Of a stretch of 64,000 nt of DNA, positions 45,001 through 56,211 are shown piece by piece. The stretch is from Ceratodon purpureus (lineage: Eukaryota; Streptophyta; Bryopsida; Pseudoditrichales; Ditrichaceae). How positions within the stretch are numbered: the first letter of the stretch is position 1; each line of letters opens with the position of its first letter. The notes beneath the pieces are model-generated. The model saw only the letters and a list, made by a program, of their open reading frames with translations, had not been told where the DNA came from and did not search any database. The stretch is taken from positions 8,704,803 to 8,768,802 of the forward strand of contig CM026423.1 in NCBI GenBank assembly GCA_014871385.1, written 5' to 3'. The translations under genes and the position numbers were made by a program.

Positions 45001-48000
45001 TAACTGGAATGCATTTTTAATGTGGAAACTGTGATCTAATACAGGGAAAGGTTATAGACCTTAAATTGCTAGAGACTGGTGTTTGGACTCTGCAGTCAAC
45101 TACCAAGAGCTATGAGCTACTCTTCTCCGACTTCGACAAGTAAGTCTGGTATTTTATTGCCATCATGCCACGATCTCACACAGTTAGCCTGATCACTTTT
45201 GCATATCGTAGTACGTTGTCCTCAGTGTAGTGACATTGGTAAAACCTTGGATTTTCTTTGCTGCCAGGGAAGGGAGTCTGCAATTCTGTCAAATGCAAGA
45301 GAAAGGTGTCGCTGAACAGTTGATGCAAGTGCCAGGAGATGAATGGGACGATCTCCTCTATATCATTCATCCAACAATCGGGGTATCTGCGGTGAGATCT
45401 AATGTTTGAACAAATTTCTGTATTGATGGCGAGCTGTCGTACTAGAGGATTTTTAGCGAAGAGTTGGTCGTGGTATGCTTTCTGTTCTTGAACAGACCGA
45501 TTGTGCCTACGCTTCATCAGTTGACATAATGTGGATTTGCAGAAGTTGACACTTTCAGATGTCTTTCTGCGAAGGATGCTACAGCCAGGAGTTCGACAAC
45601 AGAAGGCTCTTCAGGAGGCCTTGGAACACCATGGTCGTCCAATTAGTGACTCTGACATTGCTTCAGTTTCTATGGATGCTTTGCGAAACTATATTATTTC
45701 AGCAGTTGAATCAGAGGTATGACGTACGTTTAAGCAAACCACACGATTTCTCCACGCGACATTTCATACTTGAGCAGCATCTATTGTGCCTTACAATTAT
45801 TATATAGCATAATAAGGGTGTACGTCTTGTTAACGTGGTTTTACTTGTCTCAGAGTTGTGGTGACAGCCGTGCACAAGTTCTTCACGGATGGATGAGCTT
45901 TAGCCGTGAGTACCTGGAGGCATGGACACGCAATAGCAAGCCATATTCTCTTGTGGCGAATGCTAATAACAATAGCATTGGCTTGATCCGGAGATCCTCA
46001 GTGGGGATTGTGAGATCTTTAACTGATGTGGAGCACTTCACTTCAGGTTGGTGCTCTATTCATCATTAGCATCACTTGGCTGAGAAAATCAACTTTCACG
46101 TGATGCGGATGCTGAGTTCCCTTCTAGTTATGAATCAGATTCTACTCTCTGTTTAGCTTATTAACCTTTTTTCTCTTCAACAGAAGCGAATATTAATTGC
46201 TTTCGGTATTAAAGTACTTATCTCGTGTAAATTTACAGGAGGAGGACGTATCAGGAACAGAACAATACTACCAGATGAATGGAAGAATCTGAACAAGAAT
46301 GAGCAAAACGTTTTAGTGGAGCTTATTGGTTGTGCTGAAAATGTGGTAGATCACTTGGGTCGAGTGGCAATGGGCGTACTTTATGAGTCCCTTCTGCGGC
46401 CAGTCGACCACCCTGTACCTGCACTTTTGGCATCCCTTGCTCGTGTCTTGGATGTAGGTTTCAATTCCAGTCGTGTGGCTGAAGAAACTGGACACATGGG
46501 TGTGGATGATATCCGTATCAAGGAGCAAGAACAACACCAGGGGCAACGGTTATTTGCACTGCATGTAGCACAATCTTTGCAGGCCCTCCAGAGCAAGGCA
46601 GGTGGTTGGAGCAATCTTTTCCAAATCATCTCCAAGTATACTGGCTTATTAGTGCTGCAATTACAGCCTATGGGTTCCACAACTGGTGGCACCAGAAGAT
46701 CTGATTGCACTCTACTGAAGAAGTTACTATCACAGTCAACTTCTCAAATATCCTGGGTTCACTTCAAGGCTGCTCGCGACCTTTTACTGCTGCTGGTCTA
46801 CTGTGTCAAAGTTGGTATTCAGGTCTGTTCAATAGCTACACCTGCTAGTTTGCTAGACAATCCGATTCCAGTAAGCAGCCAAAGTTTGCGGATTAAGCTG
46901 ATGGATGGTGACGTGCAGCTGTGCTTCAGAAAATTACACTTAGGGTATTCCATTATGCTGTATTTTGTAATTTTATAACCTACGTCTTGAGAGCTTTCGA
47001 ATGTCAGGATAACGCATTGCTGCTTACAGTCATATATTTCATTTGATTGATTTTTCTGTTAATTGTCCAGGTGGGACTTACTTCAAGTCAAATTTCATAC
47101 TTGAAGTCGAATTTCATCCCAGAAGTTCAGGAGGTGATGACTGCCAGTTTGCTAGTCCACTGGCTGACAGTCACGTTTGCAGAAGTGCCGCCGCCTGAAG
47201 ACTTTAGCTCTCAACTGTCGTCCTTACGTCTTGGTAAGTATTGTGTGAATGTTTTTATGTGGACAGATGAGGACATTTTCAAAGCTGTTCGATTTTAAAA
47301 TTCTGATCAGGAACCTCATCTTGATTGCATCCAGATGGTACAAGTAGCAGGGTTGGAAGTGGACGCATGGGCTCCGGTGACTTGACTTTAGGTGAATTGC
47401 TTGTATCTGCATTTTTGGATTCAAATAATTCGGGCTCCAGTCTGCCTGATGGAGCTCTACCGAAACAGGACAATCTCCTTGCACACTCTTGGCAATTTGT
47501 GAACTGGCTGCTACTGGGAGAAACTGGCAACTCTTCACAACAATTTTCTAAGCGTGCCATATCACTTTCAAATATTTTATTGCAATACGGCCAATACAGC
47601 AGCCTTGAGGTAGCATCCATTCCAATGTTAGTGTAGTGGCCATTCTATCCATTCATTGCAGTAATTCAATCCTTAACATACATATGTTCTGTAGCAGCCA
47701 GGTACGTGTGTTGTTAACATAACTGTGTATGTTTGTGTATGACATTCAGAGGTTTCTGACAACAGTAGAGCAGTTTTCTTCCCAACAAAAGCTTGTTGAA
47801 GGAATAAGATCAGCCGATGGGCTTTGGAGTGCACGCTTGCATCTGCTCGGGTTTTGCCTGCTCGCACGAGCACGCACTGGACTGAAGAACACTGGGAAAG
47901 AAAATCGGGTTGGGGAGGCAATTCGCTGCTTCTTCAGGTTGATAACACATTTCATCTGATGTTCCCTGACGAGAACCAGTTCGAATTCGTTTTTTTTCAA

Positions 48001-51000
48001 TTGGCTCCTGCTGTGATGGCGTCTGAGCTGTTTCTTGTTCCAAATTTCATTAGCGCTGTCAAAGGTTTTGAGCTGGCCATTAACCATCATATGCCTGTAT
48101 GTGTCCAAACAGAGCCGCATCCGGTTTGGGAGAGGCTAGCGAGGATTTGCGATCTCTTTTTGTGGGAACTGGCTATCAACAGAGCATTCCAGGCATGCGT
48201 TGTTACTTTAAATACTCGTCAGTGCTTGATCTAGCCAGCTGAGACACGCAACTCTGACTCTCTCTTCTTTATCGTTGCAGGAAGAGGGGCAGCAGCTGCA
48301 TGGAGACTGTACTACTACGAGTGGGTGATGCAAATATTTGAGCAGTATAATCTGAGTGAAGGCGCATGCCAGTTTGCACATGCAGCACTGGAACAGGTTG
48401 ACGAGGCTATGGGTCAAGCACTTGATAGTGCTGAAAACTCTTCTTCAACCACTTTAGTGGCAGCTGTCAAGGGCCGCTTGTGGGCTAATGTTTTCAAATT
48501 CTCACTGGACTTGGACCTTTATAGTGATGCCTACTGTGCTATCATTTCAAATCCGGATGAGGAGAGCAAGTTTATTTGCCTTCGAAGATTCATCGTTGTG
48601 TTATGTGAACGTAAAGTCACTCAGGTACATCGACATTGTCTTAATCGTGCTCATTTATATAACACAACTCCCCTAGCTGTACTACCCCTTAGTATGAGCC
48701 TTTTGAGAGGTTTGGTGGTACTAATTTATCGACTAAGTTGTCATTTGCAGGTTCTCTGCGCCCAGGAGTTCCCATATGCTGGACTTTTAGAAAAGGTTGA
48801 TCAGGAGCTGCTGTGGAAGGTAGTTTTTCAGCCTGTACCATTTGTTATGTTATCAATGATTACAGCATCTTTGTAAAAAAGACGAGCATGTTATTATTTA
48901 GGTACTTACCATCGTTTATATTTCTGGCTCCAAACCCAGAGGTAATAGTGTCTACTGGGCTAAACTTGGAGGGAACCTGTTGGGTTGGTCAGAAATAAAG
49001 AAAAAAGAAATAACACTGGTACTTATTGATACAGTACCGCTTTCTTGGCAAGGGCTGTCATATCTACTTCAAATAAGAAGGTGCAATGCATTATTTTGTT
49101 GCAGGCTGAGAATTCAGACATCAGTGCGAAGCCGAGTCCGTATAAGCTGTTGTATGGTCTTCACATGCAACGCCACAACTGGCGCAGAGCAGCTGCTTGC
49201 ATGTATCGTTACACTGTTCGAGTCAAAGAGGAGTCACGTACACCCAATATTCAGGAAGAGCTTCATGGTATCTTGGCAGCTATTAATGCGTTGCAGTTGG
49301 TGGATCCCACATATGCATGGTTTGAGCCTCCATCTCGTGCTGGTGAAAATCCAGCCCCTTCGAAGCGGCAGCGCCTAACAGCAGGACAATCAGGTCAGTT
49401 CACTCGTACAGTGACTCCGTAGATATTTTGGGGGATCTTGAGCAATTTTTTTAAGTTGAGGTAAGTTAATGCGTGAGTGCTTTGACCAATTATTGAATAT
49501 CGAGGATATAGCTCCTAGTCACAAGTTATCAATCTGGTCGTCAAGAGTACTGACACTCGTTTCTGTTACTGCCTATTGATCAGTACAAAGCCTATCTGAG
49601 AAACGGGATAAAAAGGTATCTCGAGCTGTTGACCTTGAAGATCTTGAGAAAGATTACGCCCTCACAAAAGCCAGGATGCAGCTCGCTCATTCTGAAGTGA
49701 AGCATTTAAACATTGGTGAGTACAAATTAAACGCATTATTTTTCCCCGACATGATGGATGATAAGCGTGATGTGGGTCGAATTCAAGAGTGAAATCTGAA
49801 ACCTAAATCTGGACACGAACTATATTTAATTTTCAATGTGATCTCGTAAGAATTCTAACTTCCTCTTGTGGGCTTTCTTGAAAACGTATTTATAACTCAT
49901 GATTACTTGAAAGTGAATACAGTCTCTGACTATTGCAAATAAATCAAATAGCGTGCGAGAATATCTTTTCCTAACTCCTCTATCTGGACATTGTCTACAA
50001 CAGGTGTAAATGCAACACCAGAGGAGGTAGTCTGGTCGCTTATTCAATGCCGGCTATATGAAACAGCATTTTCTCTCCTCTTTCTGTTTTGGAAGGATTC
50101 CCTACTCAAAAGGTGTGTAAATTCAGTTTGCTAATCTGTTGTTCCTGTATGTACTTAATGTGTTCGGCTGTAGAACTTTTTTCGTTGTTCTTGCAAGTGG
50201 TTGAACTTGAACCGTAAATTGTGCAATAGGGAGCTGGAGAAAATTATGGATGTCATGGCTAGGAATTGCTGTTTACTTCAAATCCAGGAGGCTACTCCCA
50301 GCTCTTTACTGTGAGTGAATCTGGACCCCTCAACTGTTTATTCCTCTTTCCAAATTCTTTTTCTGAGACAGTTAGGAAGCAGACCCTTGTTTGCTCCTTA
50401 TTGGCAGGTATTATTGGGTTGCTGTTGTCAAAATGACGACGATTATGTTTACATTATTGATGATACTTGCATGACGTTATATGTCATACGCTTTTCTGTT
50501 GAAGACACCGGCCACCCTTATATAGCTGCCCTGACATAACCACACTTGTTACGAATATTGCAGGACGAGAGGAGAACCTACTTCCAGATTGCTACTGACG
50601 TCTGGGTCACTGCTAGAGGACACAGAAGAAACTAATGACAAGAGCGGCGAGGACGAAACAGGGCCAAAGCTTCCACCAGCTGGAACGGCACGATCTGCCT
50701 GGCTAGCTCTACAACAGTATTTGGTAGGTTGTGTTTTTATGGATCTTTGTGCAACGACATTCATAGTTCTTGCACCTGATTGCTAACTTTTGATTGCCTT
50801 TACTACATAAACTCCTTGAATGTTTTGCTTAGCCAAGTTCTTGATTCTTGTGCTTTTGCAGGAAAAATACAGAAGTTTGCATCCTCGCTTACCCGTGATA
50901 GTTGCGGAGTCTATTCTTAACGTGGATAGGCACATGGAACTTCCTCTCTGGCTTGTCAACATATTCAAGGCAAGTTTTCACTCGTACTCTTACGTTCTTG

Positions 51001-51730
51001 TTGCGAGAATACATGCCATGAGCCGGTCTCTGATATTTACCGACTGCGCAGGGTGGGAAGGATGCTGGTGCCGCTGGTATGGCAGGCCTGGGTGCTGATC
51101 CTGCTGCTTTATTAAGAATATATCTGGATTTTGACCGACTTGCTGAGGCGACTGCTCTTGTCTTGGAGTACATTAGAGCATGGAGTACCCTGGTAAGAGC
51201 CAATTATTGTACTTCATATTGAATGTTGTAGTCTACACCTTAAAGCTGATTGTTCTCCACCTAAAGGTTCTGTTCGTTTCACATAGATTGGAGTTCATTC
51301 ACGATCATTGGCTCATGCTCACTGGAGCATGGATCTCAGTTGTTCAAAGGACAACTGTACCAAACTATAACTGTAGAAGCTACTACTGTACTAACCAACA
51401 ACTGTTTATGGTTGCAGAAACCTGCAGATGTAATTAAGCGGAAGCACATGTGTGCGGTCTGGTTTCCATATACCTTACTAGACAGACTGCAAAGTTGCCT
51501 ATCAAAATCCTCTGACATGGCATTGCGTGACAAGCTCCAAGACTCCCTAAAATGCGCATTGCAAAACCATTTCAAGCAGGTAATGCCCAATACACTCCCT
51601 AACGATGTTTTCCAAGATTTTGCCCTTAATTTTGCTCATATAAGAGGTTTTCTCTGTTGCTAAGTGCTCTAACGTACTCCCTGCTATGCAGGTCAAGGTG
51701 GATTCTGATGATGTGAAAACTTCTATATAA
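42079..51730 (+). CDS. NUP160: Nuclear pore complex protein NUP160
   Basis: Twenty-seven exons encode about 1,511 residues, close to other plant NUP160 proteins. Exons: 42079-42236, 43143-43275, 43419-43662, 43939-44002, 44118-44278, 44477-44556, 44609-44788, 45045-45139, 45268-45391, 45543-45716, 45854-46046, 46239-46822, 47071-47233, 47335-47609, 47750-47937, 48113-48198 (or 48192), 48281-48624, 48751-48819, 49105-49393, 49584-49715, 50004-50112, 50230-50310, 50564-50723, 50862-50969, 51052-51192, 51418-51579, 51692-51730. NUP160 is a scaffold of the Y-shaped Nup107-160 complex at the pore rings. In plants it affects mRNA export, flowering and immunity. The N-terminal third, including HEDGTLRLWDLL, is the beta-propeller. 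The rest is alpha-solenoid with LYYYEWVMQIFEQYNLSEGA, YKLLYGLHMQRHNWRRAA and YAWFEPP. Introns after exons 5 and 24 begin GC, not GT. The end of exon 16 is ambiguous by six bases. Intron 1 is ~900 bp. Confidence 0.94.
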
Positions 51731-52368
51731 GTTCAATCGCTTCGGAACCAGTTGATGAAACATACGGCTGTTGGTAAACTTTGGTACCATCTGTATAGTG
51801 GTGCTATTTTTACTGTATCTTGCAAATGCCCAACTCTCGTTCGAGGACAGAGTCGAGACATTGTACCATCTCTTATGGGATGGACGTTTTGTAGCATAGC
51901 AGATTAGGGATGCATTGGTAGTAGTAGGGACTGGCTGTGAAAGACAATCTACCATGTGTACAGGGCATGTCGTTCCAAGTATCGGCTTCTCTTTTGGCAA
52001 ATTTGCGAAAGAGGGACTAGGAATGCTGGTGATAGAATTACAGGTAATGAAACTCCTCAGCACAGGTGGCAAACATTTGTCGAAAAATGTCATGTGCTAA
52101 CTTCTGAATTCCAATAGTGTCGGAGACGCTCAATTTTCTATTATTTGATCAATTCCCGGAAACTGTAAACCGGTACACATGACAGTTCATTTCCTCATTC
52201 TTTTTTTTTAGTCGTCATGGTCTGGTCATGGTGCCTGTAGGATTCAGCTCCATTAATGTCCTAGTTGGATTGTGCTGTTACGATACCAATGAGAATGAAT
52301 CAGAGTTCAATTATTGTTGCATGCTATGACATATTGCAGCTTTCATGAATTTTATATATGTTCAAACT
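51731..52368. other. NUP160 3' flank
   Basis: Likely 3' UTR and spacer. The open frame at 51626-52093 minus runs antisense to the end of NUP160 with no family signature and is not annotated. Confidence 0.6.
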
Positions 52369-52460
52369 TATACAAGAATGACCTTTTTCCTTCAAGATTT
52401 TATACAAGAATGACCTTTTCCTTCAACATGTATACAAAAATGGCCTTTTCCTTCAAGATT
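52369..52460. repeat. Tandem repeat, ~30-35 bp unit, three copies
   Basis: Three consecutive copies of TATACAAGAATGACCTTTTC followed by CTTCAAGATT, with small length differences. The third has AAAATGG in place of GAATGA. Confidence 0.85.
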
Positions 52461-55282
52461 ATGGTACTATTGTACCATACAATTGGGTAGGATTTTCTCA
52501 TCCAAGGTCATCAAATATGAAGCAACGTATACTCTGTCTTCATACATGAGGACAGGCATTCTCTTGCAGCTTGCATTTTAGTCATGTATTTCTGATTCGG
52601 TGTGTTCGGGTACGATGCATATTTTTGAATTTTGGGCATGACATGGTGGTCAGATGTGAACATTCTATTTACAGACCTCTTCTTCTAAGCAGCTACAAAT
52701 CCCTGCTTTAATTTCCTTCACAGAAATGTCTCTATTTGCAAGTGTTATTTGGTGGATTGTCTTGCAAACTAGATCATATTTTATTATTGGAGATCAGCAG
52801 AGGCATGGATGAGACAGTGGGAGGTCTGGGTTCTAAGGTTGATTGTCCTTAACCCACCAACTTAAACCGGGTGTCCGGGTATATAATGCGGGGACAGACT
52901 CTGCACCATTTGGAACCCTATTCCTGTGAGGTTTCTCCACCTCTCTCGGAGCTCTCAACGAACCAGAGCAGCAGTTCAAGATCTTTTGACTCCAAAGTTA
53001 GAAAGGGAGAGGTAACCTTGGGAGTGAATGCGGGACTACCGGTTTAAGCAATCTTGCCTATTTTTGGAAGCGTTAAATTTGAAAAAAATATGAATGCATT
53101 GGAAATAGGTTTTGATGGAAATTGCAAAGTTTTGCAACATTTAATTCGCATTTGTCAATTTTATACAAATTTTCAAAATGGAAAGTAACTTGTAACCTAA
53201 ATCAAACCTCTAGGCTTCCCCATGTTCACACCATGTGGTACAAATTTTCACTTGTAATAATACCCAAAACCACCAACTATTTTTTGCAATGCTTGGTGTG
53301 CATTGGTTTACTTGAATAGTGAAATTGATGGTTTTGGGTCTCAATTGTAGTGGCCCCAAGAAAAGTCTATATGTTGTAAATGGAGGAGGTGATGATTTTA
53401 GGACAATCAATTTTAATTGAGGTCATATCATTGACATGGCTATAATATAATTGCAATAGATCAAAGTGAATTACAAAAAGAAAGTAGAGTTATAGTGGAG
53501 TTACAACACCTCCATTTACTGGAATGGTTATTTTAACCCCACTTTCATCTTTGAATTACCCCCCCAAGTTTGGCATTTTTTCCCTTATTCTTGATATTTG
53601 TATATTGCATAGAAATCAAGTAAAATAAAGAAGTCCAATTTGAGTAGATATTGGTAGTTGATCTTGTGAATACTTGTTTTACATCAGTTTGTTCATATAA
53701 TTTCATACCAAGGAATAATTTAAGATTTGTACTTGGTGCAAATGGAGCTTTACTTACTTATGAGAGTCGGGATTGCCTACATACTTTTGTTGTCTGTATC
53801 AACAAATAGGAAAATAGAGTAAAGCCTAGTAGCTGAGACTAGGCGCATCAAGCCATCTGAAGAAATTTTTGTTGAAAGAGAATAGAGAACTCCAAAGATT
53901 AATGTTTTCACTTTTCTTGACTTAATCCGTTAATATTTTAATGCCGGGAGCAATTCTAGAAAAACCACATTTTTAATAAGGTTTTTTTCTAAAAGCTCTG
54001 TGTTAAAATCAATGATATTATTTTTATAATATTTGATTCTGTAAATGTAAGCATACCTTAAGTTGAAAAAGTGCCCGGTAAACCTTGATAAGATTGAACC
54101 ATCAAATTTGGAAGATTATAGTATGTCTTTATACAGTGTAATGCACATTCAAAATGAGATTTTAGAAGGTGTTTGATTTCAAAATTGAATAAAGTTTGGG
54201 TCAAATTTTCAAAAATGAAAGAAACAAGGTTCAACAATGACCTATGTCAGAACCTCTTTGTTGCAATCTTCTATATCAATCAAAGACTCACACATAATTA
54301 TTGTAAATTTTATAAATGATAGCAACTTCTTGATATATGAATTAGGACAAAAAATCTTATGTTAAATAGTCAAAGGAATTGGCACATCTATCAAGTTTAG
54401 GATACTTAAACTTATGGAAAATGAAGAAGATAACACAATTTCAAAAAAGTAAAACAAGTTAATAAACTTACAATCACAAATTGTGTAATGAATCTAAAAT
54501 ATAGAATTGAGCAATATTATGATGTTGGATGAAATTTAGGATTGAGATATATTATAAATTTGGATGTACAATATATTCTTATCCAAGGTCATCAAAAATC
54601 CTAAAATACAAGCAAAGCATGCCATAGTACATATGTATCTTGCATAAAGAAATGTAAAAGCAATGTTGATGTATTAAAAAGGTTGAAATAATATGTATTT
54701 TTGAAGAGAGAGTTGGAAGATAAAAAGTGCTCTCCATTGGAATGCCACCTCAATATAATGGCTAAACTTGGGATCTACTATGTCACGCGGCACGGCCCAA
54801 CTTGGGTTCTACTTCCACCATACACGGTGTTGCATTAGATTAACCATTGTTTCAAACAGTAGAAAATCATTTTCCTAGGATTAACCATTGTTTCAAACAT
54901 TATAGATGAATGCAACTTCTTTATCCATACACTAGAAAGTTAAAAGGGGGAGAAAACTAGATTAGGCATTGTATTAAAAGTGTCAGCATCATAGAATTTT
55001 AAAAGTGATTAGGCGATTTAATCTTAGACTACGCTTTAGAGGCTAGTTTTCATTGAAAGGTTATTGACATTGATGTGACGATATTTTCTTTTATGGAGTC
55101 ATAATGACGACAGTGCAGAGGGACAAATTTTTAGAGATATTGAGATGCTTACATGTGTTCAAGAGCACTAGGTTGTAACAACTTACAAGGAGAAGTGATC
55201 CAAATTTTGATGTTCTTGCTAAAACTAGACATTGGCTTTTAAAAAATCTAATCTAAAATTTTTGTGCTTATTGTAATTCCTT
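52461..55282. other. Gene-poor AT-rich region
   Basis: No gene is recognised. A GC-richer patch at 52790-53060 has a TATA-like box and resembles a promoter or LTR fragment. From about 53060 to 55280 the sequence is AT-rich with no open frames of note. It is probably decayed repeats, but I see no defined ends. Confidence 0.5.
52880..52887 (+). promoter_or_regulatory. TATA-like box in isolated GC-rich patch
   Basis: TATATAAT preceded by GGGTGTCCGGG and followed by GCGGGGACAGACTCTGCACC, in otherwise AT-rich DNA. No gene follows. It may be a solo-LTR promoter or a chance match. Confidence 0.25.
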
Positions 55283-56211
55283 TTAACCCCTAAATGTCCA
55301 CAATGAATTCACATCAAAAAATTGTCTTTCAACACTCCTCTATGAAGCAAGTTAGTTTCTTCAAATTTATGACATTTTTTTGCACTTTCAACCGTAGGAT
55401 CTTATAGCTAACTTATCAAAACAATTTATGCCAAATTTTTAGAGTCATGAAAAAAACCAATTGCAAGATCATAATGTTTAAACTTCAAAAACAAGTTATT
55501 TTTAATTCTTCCAAAAACGGAAATCTCACCTTCAATGAATTTTCAAAAATTATGCTTTACAAATTTGGAATGGGCAACTCCATATTCTCTTAGAAAAATG
55601 ACTTGAGAATATACACAAAGATATTCAAAAGAAAAAACCTACATTTGCATCTACAAATGTTATATGAATCAGAATAAGGTGTAGAATAAGAGAAAAAACT
55701 AAATTGCTAATTTCATCCACATAAAAGTGGATAATGTCAATTCCAAAAGTGAAATGATGTGAAACATAACCAGGAACTATTACAAAAAAAAATTGAAAAA
55801 TTGTTAAAATTGAATTCAAAAATGCTCTGTTAAAAATATTTTTCATAAAGGTTTGATCAAACTGCCGACATAACATGACTTGTCATATCTCTTACCTCAC
55901 TTATTGGAATGGAATGAATCAAAGCATCTTATGAAAATATGAATCTCTACAAAATGATGGTATTTTTATTTATTTATATTAAAAATTTGATTTTTTTTGG
56001 TGACTGCCTACGTTGACATTTAAAACCCTTAACCATTCATAACTTTTGCATCACATATCCAAATCTTATGAAACAAATCTTGACATGTACATAATGACCT
56101 AGAGAATTCAAATTAAAAATTTCAAAGCTTGATAATTATCTTTGACATTGTGTGACCTTGCCCAAAATAGCCGGCGACCACATTTTGGTTGCCTAGGAGT
56201 TTAGGGATTAA
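55283..56211. mobile_element. TTAA-flanked inverted-repeat element, copy B (921 bp)
   Basis: TTAA at 55283-55286 and 56208-56211 flanks a body of 921 bp, the same length as copy A. The left end is CCCCTAAATGTCC and the right end GAGTTTAGGGA, so the terminal repeat has decayed by a few bases. The interior aligns with copy A throughout in the same orientation. No coding capacity. Confidence 0.75.

Noticed and set aside
47824..48234. A 136-codon plus-strand frame including WERLARICDLFLWELAIN
   Set aside because: It is out of frame with NUP160. The real exon at 48113 reads AASGLGEASEDLRSLFVG in another frame and joins both neighbours in phase.
53531..53545. TTTTAACCCCACTTTC as another TTAA element terminus
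   Set aside because: It lacks the CTAAA that follows CCCC in all other copies and has no partner terminus nearby.
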